From Brasilonema angustatum HA4187-MV1 (GTDB taxonomy: Bacteria > Cyanobacteriota > Cyanobacteriia > Cyanobacteriales > Nostocaceae), in NCBI GenBank assembly GCA_019359695.1, contig JAHHGV010000023.1:1-64000 (forward strand): a stretch of 64,000 nucleotides of DNA. Reading direction: 5' to 3'. Positions 45,150 to 53,970 of this stretch are shown here, piece by piece. Every line of letters starts with the position of its first letter. Position 1 is the first letter of the stretch. The translations under genes and the position numbers were made by a program. The notes beneath the pieces were generated by a model, which saw nothing but the letters and a program-made list of their open reading frames with translations, made no database searches and was not told where the DNA came from.

Positions 45150-46829
45150 TTATGTTGCCCTGTTTTGTATTAATTCTTTCTCTAGCTGTTGGCGAAAGGT
45201 TAACCAAGCTGCTGTGGCTTGTGGGTTAGGGGTTGCAGCTTTCTGAAGTAAAATAACACCATCCCGAAAGCCAATTACTCCGTATTCCTGAGTCTTCGTC
45301 AGCTGGTCAAACAATTGTACGAGTTCCCGTAAAAGATTACGCTCTTCCTTAAATGCTGGTTGATACTGTTTTAACTGCCACAGATCGGCGATCGCATAAT
45401 CAACTTTAATCACCTGGCGTGCATCGTTTCGCAACTCCAGCACAGGTAAGCGAATGATTTCCCGGCGACTGGAAAGCTGAGGGACAAGGTAAGTCGTTGC
45501 AGAGACACTTCTCTCTGGTGGAATTTGTGCCAGCATTGGGCGAAACTGCAACACATGACTCCATTGTTGAGGTAAAGACACATATACCCAAGGATTAAAA
45601 GAATCTGGTAAGAGAAAATAAAATGCTCTATTTAAGCTAGAACTACTGGAAGTGAAGGAAAATAATAAAGAAAGACTCAGACAGAATGCCCAAAAACGGC
45701 GAAACGAGAGTTTAAATCTTTTTGGATGCTGCGACCACCAAAGAATAGCGCCGTAAAATAAACCAGGAACCACAGTTAAAGCATAGCGAACATTGATTGC
45801 TAGCACCGTCTCTCCCTTCCCCAAAAAGAGTTTCAGCAAGGGGAAGCCAGCCACCATCCAAGATGCAGAAGAAACAGCAGGTACAAACGCTAGTGGTAAC
45901 CATTGCCCAAGTAAATACTTAATTGTCCGGTCTACTGGTGTAACGAGTTCTACGATCAATCGCCAAGGATTGCTAATCATTCCCCAAATAATTTCCTGAG
46001 TGGAAGCTTTACCGTCTCCATCTCCAAATTGGCCAAACCGTTCTAACATAAACCGCCGGGAAACATCCTCAGAAAACAGTGGCATAATTGTAGTCGTGAG
46101 AACCAACATGTAACCAAAACTGAGAATACAAGCAGCTAGTCCAGCACGGGGAAAGCGTCTACTCAAAATCATGTAAACACCAACGCCAAATAAATTCACA
46201 CCAGCATCTTCTCGAACTGCCAAAATCAAAACTGCTAGCACCCAAAACAGCCACCACCAGCGCTTTTCCATTGCGAGTAACAAGCCAAAGACAAACAAGG
46301 GAATTTGGCTAATATCATGAAAGTTACTTAATGTGGGACCAATAACAGCATTGGCAGCATAAAAGCTAGCAGTAATCATCACTGCTAATGGTGGTTGTAG
46401 ATACTGTCGTGCCAATACATACAAAACAAAACCCGCAGCGGTGATAAATATAACCTGTAAAACCCCTAAAGTTGCAGGAGAGGGAAACAATGCATATACT
46501 GGTAGCCAAAGCAATAACGCTGGAGTAAAGTGTTGACCGAGGCGGTGGTAATAAACTGTAGCAACTTCTCCAGAATGAACAACATTAGTGGAAAGACTTG
46601 AAGAAAGGGAACTTTGAAAGAATCGACCGTGAAGGTTATTCCAGAAAACTTGGTTAAAAATTCCTTGGTCAAAAGAAGCGTAAAAACTATAGTAACGATT
46701 TAGGATAAGTATCAGACAAAGGACAAAGAATACTGTTGCCAATGGCAAGACAAAATTAATATCAGTGCGTGTCTTTGAGTACAACTCTGGGTTTTTTCGT
46801 AGCTTATTTTGTAATTTTAAAAACATCAC
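45150..46829 (-). CDS. DUF2079 polytopic membrane protein
   Basis: The 559-residue membrane protein has roughly nine to eleven TM helices, starting at about 28-45 (LPLATVFFVLCLILILNRYY). The DUF2079 signature SFYASFDQGIFNQVFWNNLHG lies at about 48-68, followed by QHFTPALLLWLPVYALFPSP. The C-terminal quarter is soluble, with ISATTYLVPQLSSRREI-like and YAIADLWQLKQY segments. DUF2079 proteins have the GT-C-like topology of lipid-linked sugar transferases, so a glycosyltransferase role is possible but unproven. ATG at 46829 and 46826 are adjacent; either can serve. Confidence 0.85.
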   Translation of the reverse strand: MMFLKLQNKLRKNPELYSKTRTDINFVLPLATVFFVLCLILILNRYYSFYASFDQGIFNQVFWNNLHGRFFQSSLSSSLSTNVVHSGEVATVYYHRLGQHFTPALLLWLPVYALFPSPATLGVLQVIFITAAGFVLYVLARQYLQPPLAVMITASFYAANAVIGPTLSNFHDISQIPLFVFGLLLAMEKRWWWLFWVLAVLILAVREDAGVNLFGVGVYMILSRRFPRAGLAACILSFGYMLVLTTTIMPLFSEDVSRRFMLERFGQFGDGDGKASTQEIIWGMISNPWRLIVELVTPVDRTIKYLLGQWLPLAFVPAVSSASWMVAGFPLLKLFLGKGETVLAINVRYALTVVPGLFYGAILWWSQHPKRFKLSFRRFWAFCLSLSLLFSFTSSSSSLNRAFYFLLPDSFNPWVYVSLPQQWSHVLQFRPMLAQIPPERSVSATTYLVPQLSSRREIIRLPVLELRNDARQVIKVDYAIADLWQLKQYQPAFKEERNLLRELVQLFDQLTKTQEYGVIGFRDGVILLQKAATPNPQATAAWLTFRQQLEKELIQNRAT

Positions 46830-47342
46830 TTAATAACCCTGATTTAGGAACACGGGGGAAAAATATTTTAACAGTTATCAATTATCAGTACTTGTTGTCG
46901 TCTGAAATCTTGATAACTCAACGGCAGAGGTAGTTGCCTGCCTTCGAGTTACCCTCAAAGCAGCAACTTGCCTCACCGTTAACTTATTTAGGATACTAAA
47001 TTATACAATTTTTTCAAAAAATAGCAGTTCTAAATGATTTGTGAGAACCTCTGTTTATGTCTTTTCTACCCAAAAATTGCGGGAGACCTTTCAGGCGTCT
47101 AGATGTCCTTTGCAGTTTGTCAAAAAACTCTCACAAATCAAATAGGATTCGTCTATAAAATGTTGATTTCTATTTATATAGATAATATTTGTAAGATAAT
47201 TAGCTTTTTTTATTTTATTTAAATAGTAATTATTATATAGGACAAAATATTTGTAATACAAAACCCTGATCATAGATAAAGATAAGGTTTTTGTCAATTT
47301 TGTTGTCAATCAATCGAGATTTTATTGAGGAAATTAATACTG
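46830..47342. other. Intergenic region with MITE-like element
   Basis: A 513-bp gap between divergent genes. It contains the element listed at 47020-47157 and an AT-rich tract (47160-47320). No gene is supported; the 72-codon minus frame at 47091-47309 is low-complexity Asn/Ile/Tyr-rich. GAGG lies 12 nt before the chosen S8 protease start. Confidence 0.5.
47020..47157. mobile_element. MITE-like element of the AAATGATTTGTGAGA family
   Basis: The left end AATAGCAGTTCTAAATGATT then TGTGAGAA matches the right end, reverse-complemented, ATAGACGAATCCTATTTGAT then TTGTGAGA. The core words GCA(G/A)TxCTAAATGATTT are shared with the element at 10315-10502. No frame inside. Confidence 0.6.
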
Positions 47343-48773
47343 ATGTTCACTCGTCTTAGTAGTAACAGTTCTCTTTTTAATCAAGGGCAAAATATTACTT
47401 CTCTATCCTCAGTAAATACCTTTGATTATAACAACAATTACAACGTAAACCTTAACGGTCATAGTAGCTTTAACTCAGCTATGAATGGCTTAGAATCTAA
47501 TGCTCAAGAACAATTGTTCAATGACAATGGGTACAGTTTCACCTCTGGCTATGGCTTAATAAATGCAGCAGCAGCAGTGGCTAAAGCAGCTGGTCAAACT
47601 ACCTTTGCTGATGTTCCTAACCTAGGTGGTAACAATTGGGGAGCCGACCTTGTGAAGGCTCCAGAAGCCTGGGCAAAAGGATACACTGGTAAGGGTGTAG
47701 TTGTTGCTGTTCTGGATACTGGGGTTGACTTCAACCACGATGACTTGAAGGATAATATCTGGACAAATCCCAAGGAAATTGCTGGCAATGGCAAGGATGA
47801 TGATGGTGATGGTTTGGTTGATGACGTTCACGGGTGGAACTTTGTTGATAACAACAACGATGTTTCAGATAAATTTGGTCATGGAACCCATGTCTCTGGA
47901 ACTATTGCTGGGGAAAAGAATGACTTTGGTGTGACTGGTATTGCCTACGATGCCAAAATTATGCCAGTCAAAGTCCTTGGTGATGATGGTTCTGGCTCCT
48001 ATACTTCGATTTCTAATGGCATTCACTATGCCGTGGATCATGGAGCTAACGTGATTAACCTTAGTCTTGGTGGTGGTTCTTCTGACAGTACTTTAGAGAA
48101 AGCTATTGAATATGCCAGCACTAAAGGAGTGATTGTCGTTATGGCAGCTGGCAATGATGGTGGCTTGCAACCAGGCTATCCAGCGCGCTATGCAGATAAA
48201 TCAGGAATTGCAGTTGGAGCAGTTGATAAAAATAATCAGATGGCTGACTTCTCCAACAAAGCGGGAGTGAATCCACTTACTTACGTGACGGCCCCAGGAG
48301 TCAATGTGTATTCTACAATTCCGGGTAATAAATATGCTTCCTATAGTGGCACGTCTATGGCGGCTCCTCACGTTGCTGGTGTAGTTGCTCTCATGCTCAG
48401 TGCTAATCACAATCTTACTGATGCTCAAGTACGTCAGATTGTCGCAGAAACAGCGGTACACGACACACAAATGCCAAACTTTGGTCTGAGCAACTTTGCA
48501 ACCAATAGCAGTGCTACAACTTCTAACTTCAGCGTTACAAATTACCAGGATGACTCTTATGGGTCACAAGACCAGTTCGATGATAGCAATACTCTGCAAT
48601 TCTCTGGCTTTAGTGTCAGTTCTACACTGGGGTCACAATTCTCAAGCTACCAAGCAGGATTGAATAATTATGTGAACTATAGTACTAGTCATTATGATAG
48701 TACCATTGATTCTGAAAACATACTCAAGAAACGTCAAGAAATGCTAGAGGACTCAGCGATCGCACGGTTATGA
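47343..48773 (+). CDS. S8-family subtilisin-like protease
   Basis: The 476-residue protein from ATG 47343 (MFTRLSSNSSLF) has the catalytic triad: Asp125 in AVLDTGVD, His180 in GHGTHVSGTIAG and Ser338 in SGTSMAAPHVAG; oxyanion Asn lies in MAAGNDGG near 271. A Ca2+-binding-like DDDGDGLVDD loop sits near 154. Before the core, residues about 70-86 read SGYGLINAAAAVAKAAG, a sequence normally found just after the catalytic Ser at the C-terminal end of subtilisins. No signal peptide is visible; the Asn/Ser/Tyr-rich tail (about 390-470) may be a secretion or sorting region. An in-frame TTG at 47325 would add six residues. Confidence 0.9.
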   Translation: MFTRLSSNSSLFNQGQNITSLSSVNTFDYNNNYNVNLNGHSSFNSAMNGLESNAQEQLFNDNGYSFTSGYGLINAAAAVAKAAGQTTFADVPNLGGNNWGADLVKAPEAWAKGYTGKGVVVAVLDTGVDFNHDDLKDNIWTNPKEIAGNGKDDDGDGLVDDVHGWNFVDNNNDVSDKFGHGTHVSGTIAGEKNDFGVTGIAYDAKIMPVKVLGDDGSGSYTSISNGIHYAVDHGANVINLSLGGGSSDSTLEKAIEYASTKGVIVVMAAGNDGGLQPGYPARYADKSGIAVGAVDKNNQMADFSNKAGVNPLTYVTAPGVNVYSTIPGNKYASYSGTSMAAPHVAGVVALMLSANHNLTDAQVRQIVAETAVHDTQMPNFGLSNFATNSSATTSNFSVTNYQDDSYGSQDQFDDSNTLQFSGFSVSSTLGSQFSSYQAGLNNYVNYSTSHYDSTIDSENILKKRQEMLEDSAIARL

Positions 48774-48821
48774 AACAATGATGGCGCTTTTGTGTTGGTT
48801 ACACGCATTTTTGTTAAAGTT

Positions 48822-49757
48822 TTAGAGTAGCTGCGTTTGGGACGCTATAATCTCGCGTACCCAAATGTGTAGCGGATCGTGATCGAGACGCATATGCCAA
48901 ATCTGCATATAGTCGTACTGACCAAGTTCAATCGGTGGCTCCAGGATAGCAAGGTTTGTATAGTTAGCAAAGAGCATTGCAATTCGACGAGGTAATGTCA
49001 AAATGAGATCGCTGTGAGCGACAATCATAGGAGCCGCGAGAAAATGCGGTAACTTCAACATCACCCGACGCTTCACACCTAACCCTGACAACACAGTATC
49101 TACGTGCCTTGTAGGTGATTTGGGGATTGCGTTTACAGGGGAGTTTGTGATTGTAATTAAGGCATGTGACCAAGCAACGTAAGATTCAACGGTAAAATCC
49201 GTTAGAGTGATGGGATGGTCAGCCCGAACGACAGACACAAAATCTTCAACAAATAACTTCTGGCATTTAAACTCCGTAGTTTGGGCTAGATTTAGAACTC
49301 CTAAGCCTAGATCGATCTCTCCACTTCTTAGTAAATCTAGTGTGTCAGAACGCCAATGATGACACTCCAGATTCAGGTGGGGTGCATTGTCACAAATAAG
49401 CTTGAGAACCTTTGGCAAAATCACAACGATTGAGTAATCTGATGCCGCTAGGTGGATTGTACCTTGTGCTGTTTTCGGATCAAAAACGGTTGGTTGAATC
49501 AACTGTTTGATATCTAACAAAATTTTCTCTAGTGGTTCGAGTAGCTCAAGAGCGTATGGTGTGAGAACCATGTTTTTGTTTGAGCGCACAAGCAGTGGAT
49601 CGTTGAATATTTTGCGTAACCGCCCCAGGGTGTGACTGGTAGCTGATTGACTCAAACCAATTTTTTCTCCAGTATTCGTGACGTTACGCTCAAGCAGCAA
49701 GGCATGTAACACCAGTAAAAGATTAAGATCCACTTGCAACAAATCTATTTTATCCAT
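48822..49757 (-). CDS. LysR-family transcriptional regulator
   Basis: The 311-residue LTTR has an N-terminal winged HTH at about 10-68 (NLLLVLHALLLERNVTNTGE, LSQSATSHTLGRLRKIFNDP) and a C-terminal effector-binding domain with LAASDYSIVVILPKVL and GEIDLGLGVL. The N-terminus VDLNLLLVLHALL matches the NodD/NahR/LinR-like subgroup. No divergently transcribed target lies next to it; the S8 protease ends 48 bp away on the other strand. Effector and target unknown. Confidence 0.92.
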   Translation of the reverse strand: MDKIDLLQVDLNLLLVLHALLLERNVTNTGEKIGLSQSATSHTLGRLRKIFNDPLLVRSNKNMVLTPYALELLEPLEKILLDIKQLIQPTVFDPKTAQGTIHLAASDYSIVVILPKVLKLICDNAPHLNLECHHWRSDTLDLLRSGEIDLGLGVLNLAQTTEFKCQKLFVEDFVSVVRADHPITLTDFTVESYVAWSHALITITNSPVNAIPKSPTRHVDTVLSGLGVKRRVMLKLPHFLAAPMIVAHSDLILTLPRRIAMLFANYTNLAILEPPIELGQYDYMQIWHMRLDHDPLHIWVREIIASQTQLL

Positions 49758-50085
49758 ATGTATTAAGCCAAGTTAAGCTGTTGGACATTTAACTTGCATG
49801 TTACCTAAAAGTAAAACTCTTGTAGGGTGGGCATCTGGTTCTCCCTAATTATGCAAATTAAAAGTACATTAGCTTACTAGTTATTGATTCAGGGGGAGGC
49901 AGGGGGGGGAAAGAGTTGATAGAGACGGGGCAACCGAAGCCGTCTTTCGGTGAAGAGATTTTCTTTTTCTTTTCACTTTTGACTTGTCACTTTTAACTGA
50001 CAACTGCCACGAAGTCTAATACTTAGTAGGGCGATTGTCCATGCGCCCAGCGCCGCAAAGCGCTGCATACTCGCCCCTTCCACAC
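49758..50085. other. Intergenic region upstream of the LysR gene
   Basis: No gene. A long G-tract (49891-49910) and a short GCGCCGCAAAGCGC palindrome (50049-50063) are the only conspicuous features; the region presumably holds the LysR promoter but no box is clear. Confidence 0.4.
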
Positions 50086-51582
50086 CTACCTGACAGAAAA
50101 TGCCTCACTGAATCGACGAGTAATTGGCTCAATTAAGAATGTTAAAATTGACTTCTTGCGAGTGACAATCTCACCATTTGCAGCCATCCCAGGAGTAAAT
50201 GCAACTTCTTGTCCCTGAGCCATTATGGAGTGTTTATTCAGCTTAATTCTGGTGGGGAAAACTAACCCCATTTCTTTGTCAACAATAGCATTGGGACTGA
50301 TTTGCACGACTTCACCATTAATGATGCCAAATTCTTGAAATGGGAAAGTTGCCATTTTAACCTTTGCTTTCATTCCCTCGCGAATAAAACCAATATCTCG
50401 GTTGAGGACTTTCACCTCTAAGAGAAGTTCTTCCCCTTCTGGTAAAATAGATACTAACTCTTCACCCGATTGCACTGGTCCTCTTGTGGCTTTTATTCTA
50501 TAGATAGTACCTGTGACTGGAGCTTTGATAGTTTCCCTCTCTTGTTGCTTCTGGGCTTGCTCAAGTTGACCTTGAACGGTGGTTAGTTCTTCTTTGCGTT
50601 TGTTGATCTGGGTGATAATTTCACTTTGACGTTCTGATTCTATACGTTGTGCTTGAGTAAGCGCAGCTTGATATGCAGCTTGAGCTTGGCGAATTTCCTG
50701 AACTTGAGCTGCTATATCCTTTTCAAAGGATGTAACTTTGTCTTGAGCTTCTGTCACCTTATTTTGGGAGTTTATCACCTCATCATTCGCTCGGGTAATA
50801 TCCGTAGTTGCTCGATTGAGTCTTTCTTGGGCGTCCAAGTAATCGATTCGAGGAATAGCACCAGGAGTTACTAGAGTTTTGAGGCTTTGTTCCCTTTTTT
50901 GAGCAATGGTTAAGCCGCTTTCAACTTTCTTGCGGATATTTTGGGCGTTAACCAAGTTTGTTTTGGCGTTGGTAAAGCTAGTTCTTGCGTTTACCAGATT
51001 TTCTTGCAAGCGAGTTTGGCGCACTTTTGCCTGGTTAGTCAGCGCTTGTTGGCGATTTGCTTCCGCAACGGAAGCTGCTTGACGCGCTTGATAATCTCGT
51101 AAACGAGAGTTTAACAATTGATCTTGAAGTTGTGTTCCAGCAATTTTGCCACCCGTACGTTCTGCATCTAAACGTCGCAAATCTTCTTGAATTAATTCAG
51201 CAGATGAGGCTAAGCGAGTCACATCGACTTGTTGCAAATCTGGATCACGTTGAATTAGGGTTTGACCTTTGATGACGCGATCGCCTTCTTTAACGTTGAC
51301 CTTGACAATTGTTCCGTTACCTATGGATGTCACCGGTCGTACTTGTGTCGAAGCGATTAACTCCCCTGGTGCTGTCGCCACTTCATCAATCTTGGAAAAA
51401 TTCGCCCAGGCGATTGTTCCCAGTACCACTACACTCAGTGTTCCCGCTAACAATCTAGTGTACAATGGTGGCAGTTCCTGTACTGCTTTACCCAGTTCAT
51501 AGGATAGGTGTTCATCAGGTTTTGCAAATCGCTGTTTTGTTTTACGTGCTGTAGCCGTATTTGCAGCTAGGGAATATCTCAT
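50086..51582 (-). CDS. HlyD-family membrane fusion (adaptor) protein
   Basis: The 498-residue periplasmic adaptor has one TM helix at about 44-62 (LAGTLSVVVLGTIAWANF) and a short cytoplasmic N-terminus. A lipoyl half-motif (IVKVNVKEGDRVIKGQTLIQ, about 93-112) is followed by long coiled-coil helices (about 125-340, rich in Q/R/A), the second lipoyl half (ETIKAPVTGTIYRIKATRGP) and a beta-barrel (VKMATFPFQEFGIINGEVVQ). These proteins link a type 1 secretion ABC transporter to TolC; no ABC exporter gene lies beside it in the window, so its partner is elsewhere. Confidence 0.92.
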   Translation of the reverse strand: MRYSLAANTATARKTKQRFAKPDEHLSYELGKAVQELPPLYTRLLAGTLSVVVLGTIAWANFSKIDEVATAPGELIASTQVRPVTSIGNGTIVKVNVKEGDRVIKGQTLIQRDPDLQQVDVTRLASSAELIQEDLRRLDAERTGGKIAGTQLQDQLLNSRLRDYQARQAASVAEANRQQALTNQAKVRQTRLQENLVNARTSFTNAKTNLVNAQNIRKKVESGLTIAQKREQSLKTLVTPGAIPRIDYLDAQERLNRATTDITRANDEVINSQNKVTEAQDKVTSFEKDIAAQVQEIRQAQAAYQAALTQAQRIESERQSEIITQINKRKEELTTVQGQLEQAQKQQERETIKAPVTGTIYRIKATRGPVQSGEELVSILPEGEELLLEVKVLNRDIGFIREGMKAKVKMATFPFQEFGIINGEVVQISPNAIVDKEMGLVFPTRIKLNKHSIMAQGQEVAFTPGMAANGEIVTRKKSILTFLIEPITRRFSEAFSVR

Positions 51583-51635
51583 AAGAATTTAGATTTGGGA
51601 TTTTAGATTATAGGTGAGTAGTCACTCCTAAACAG

Positions 51636-51870
51636 TTATCAGTTATCAGTTATCAGTGAGCCAGCACGGCGCAGGAGGGAGACCCTCCCGCGCCGTGCTG
51701 GACTCACCGTAAGGCTATCGGGGAGAACCTGAGCCCTATGGCTAACGCCACGGCTGCGCCTAACGGGCACGGCCCCGTGCCGAACGGTTCCGCTAGCCCC
51801 TAAGGGGGCCGGAGCTAACGCGCTCCGCCAGATGCCTCTGTCGGGAAACCCTCATCAAGCACGCTTACTC
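51636..51870. repeat. TTATCAG tandem repeat plus GC-rich palindromic block
   Basis: TTATCAG tandem copies at about 51633-51658 lead into a near-perfect 19-bp hairpin (arms 51661-51679 and 51683-51701, one A-C mismatch, AGA loop) and then modules shared with other blocks: CCCTATGGCTAACGCCACG (51734), TAGCCCCTAAGGGGGC (also 61828-61845) and CGCCAGATGCCTCTGTCGGG (51825). No coding capacity; it fills the gap between HlyD and the SDR gene. Confidence 0.8.
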
Positions 51871-51883
51871 ACTGTTTACTGAA

Positions 51884-52759
51884 TTAAATCGCTAGATAAC
51901 GTCGCAAGAAACTTTCTAGTGTTTCCAGCTCAAAATTGAAAGTAGCTTCCAATTTCGCAATTTCTTCTCTTGTACAGAAAAATTCGTTAGCTAGTAATGT
52001 ACGAAACGTTCCCAAAGCTTTTTGTGCTTGCGGATTGAAAAAACCTAATGCACCCCGCAGCCCATCTACAGCTAAGAGTGGCGGGTTAATTATCAGTGGC
52101 TCTCGGTTAAAAATGCGACTAATAATTTTGGGAATATCCTCTCGCATTAAAATCTCTGGTCCCCCAACTGATAATATCTGATTTCGAGCCGCTTCAACTG
52201 TCACAGAATCTACTACTATCCTTGCTAAATCATCTGTACTAACACTAGAGGTACGGTTTTTGGGATCGCCAACAAGCAGGTAAAACCCCGTTTCCCGAAA
52301 ACGTTCTGCTAATGGTAGTAAGTCGGATGCTAATCCAGATGGGCGTAGAATAGTGTAGTTCAAGCCACTAGTTTCCAGGTATCGCTCCACTGCTCGTTTT
52401 GCCTTAAACACAGGAGCATCTTCGTATCCTCTATCTGCTCCTAGCACGGAAATAAAAACAAAGTGCTGGACTTGATTAGCTTTTGCGGAATCTATGAGTT
52501 CAATGTTAGCGCGATAGTCTAAAGCTAAGGCATCTCCATCAGAACCGTGAGCGCTGATAATGTACTGTACGCCCTGACAAGCTTTTTGAATATCTTTTTC
52601 TTGGCGCAAATCACCAATAAAGATGTTAGCTCCTCGGTGTTCTAACTCGCTGTAGCGCGAAGTAAGACGGACAAATGCTCGCACCTGCTTTTCCTGTTCA
52701 CGTAAAAGTCGCACAACTGTGCGACCTATTCCCCCTGTGGCTCCAGTGACTAGAAACAT
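51884..52759 (-). CDS. Atypical SDR (NmrA-like) NAD(P)-binding protein
   Basis: The 291-residue protein begins MFLVTGATGGIGRTVVRLL, a Rossmann TGATGGIG motif at 5-12. LGADRGYEDAPVFKAKRAVE and YTILRPSGL (the K and the pro-Arg motif) follow, as in NmrA/HSCARG-like atypical SDRs. The C-terminal half has FNREPLIINPPLLAVDGL and a helical end. Relatives act in chlorophyll metabolism or as redox sensors; the substrate is unknown. It lies 58 bp downstream of exonuclease III on the same strand. Confidence 0.88.
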   Translation of the reverse strand: MFLVTGATGGIGRTVVRLLREQEKQVRAFVRLTSRYSELEHRGANIFIGDLRQEKDIQKACQGVQYIISAHGSDGDALALDYRANIELIDSAKANQVQHFVFISVLGADRGYEDAPVFKAKRAVERYLETSGLNYTILRPSGLASDLLPLAERFRETGFYLLVGDPKNRTSSVSTDDLARIVVDSVTVEAARNQILSVGGPEILMREDIPKIISRIFNREPLIINPPLLAVDGLRGALGFFNPQAQKALGTFRTLLANEFFCTREEIAKLEATFNFELETLESFLRRYLAI

Positions 52760-52817
52760 ATCAATTTTGGATTTTGGATGCGTGGATTTTGGATGAGTGT
52801 TGACTCATGACTAAATT

Positions 52818-53600
52818 CTAAAATTCGACAATCACTGGTGCATGATCGCTGGGTTGAGGTAACTTTCTGGGAGCTACGTCAATAGTGCAGCTTTTGGCAC
52901 GATCATACAAATCAGGCGTGAGATAGTGATGGTCAATTCGCCAACCCAAATTACGGCGAAAAGATGCTGCTCGATAGTCCCACCAGCTGTAGTGTCCGCC
53001 TTCCGGGGTAAATTTGCGAAAAGCATCAGCAAATCCTAATAAGAGGATATCTCGTAAGGCTTGGCGCTCTGGTTCTGATGCCATGATGTGATTTTCGCTC
53101 TTTGCACTCTGATGAATATCTTTATCTTCCAGAGCAATGTTAAAGTCTCCACACACACAAATAGCAGCTTGTGATAAAAGAAGCGATCGCAAATACTCCT
53201 GCAGCACTATTAGCCAACCCAGCTTGTATTCATATTTCTCGCTTCCCACTGCTGAACCATTGGGTACGTAAAGATTGACAATTGTTATACCATCTATCTT
53301 ACCGGTAATCACCCGTTTCTGCTCATCCCAATCTGGTTGGATGTTCAATAAAGTCGGCGTAAAACCACAACTGACATTCTCTAGTGGTTGACGGCTGGCG
53401 ATCGCAACACCGTTGTAAGCTTTTTGTCCTGATACATAAAGGTGATAGCCCAATTCCTCAAAAGGTGCGCGGGGAAATTGTGCGTCTACAACTTTAATTT
53501 CTTGCAGGCACAGGACATCTACGTTACTCTGACCCAGCCAATCAATAACTTGCTCTAAACGAGTGCGAATCGAGTTGACATTCCAAGTCGCAATTTTCAT
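52818..53600 (-). CDS. xth: Exodeoxyribonuclease III
   Basis: The 260-residue EEP-family nuclease starts MKIATWNVNSIRTRLEQVID. Catalytic residues are Asn7, Glu34 in LQEIKVVDAQFP, Tyr near 107-109 in VNLYVPNG, Asp/Asn in CGDFNIALEDKDIH and the terminal SDHAPVIVEF. It removes nucleotides from abasic sites and 3' blocks during base excision repair. The gene has no SD and stands upstream of the SDR gene on the same strand, likely one transcript. Confidence 0.96.
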   Translation of the reverse strand: MKIATWNVNSIRTRLEQVIDWLGQSNVDVLCLQEIKVVDAQFPRAPFEELGYHLYVSGQKAYNGVAIASRQPLENVSCGFTPTLLNIQPDWDEQKRVITGKIDGITIVNLYVPNGSAVGSEKYEYKLGWLIVLQEYLRSLLLSQAAICVCGDFNIALEDKDIHQSAKSENHIMASEPERQALRDILLLGFADAFRKFTPEGGHYSWWDYRAASFRRNLGWRIDHHYLTPDLYDRAKSCTIDVAPRKLPQPSDHAPVIVEF

Positions 53601-53970
53601 CTTAGTCTGTCGTCATTCTCCAGGTTTTTGCGTCCTTTCGTCATCGATCTTCTCCTCCTGCAATATTCTCTAGAATTGCTTCCGTTTCGAGATTTTCCTA
53701 TTTTTAGTTAAAAAAAAATTAAATTATTATGAGCCTCAAGATAGATGAATCGTGCTCTGAGCAAACTGTAATGTTAAAGTATACTTCCACTCTAATAAAA
53801 TGGCTAGTATCAAATTAGCCAACGACTTTATCAGGGTAGGGTTAACCGAAATTGCACTCGGGTGAGTCAGTCAGGTTAACTTAATAATCAGGTGATTAAG
53901 TATAAATGCTCTATCATCAGATATATGTCCTAGTAATAGGATCATCTTACTTGCTGAACCAAAACAACCT
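53601..53970. other. 370-bp divergent intergenic region
   Basis: It lies between xth (minus) and the GT4 gene (plus). AT-rich sequence with short inverted words (CTTAAT-N9-ATTAAG, about 53880-53902; GGTTAAC twice at 53840 and 53873) and a possible -10 TATAAA near 53902. No gene. Confidence 0.4.

Noticed and set aside
47091-47309. 72-codon minus-strand frame before the S8 protease
   Set aside because: Asn/Tyr/Ile-rich translation of AT-rich DNA overlapping a MITE-like element; no start signal.
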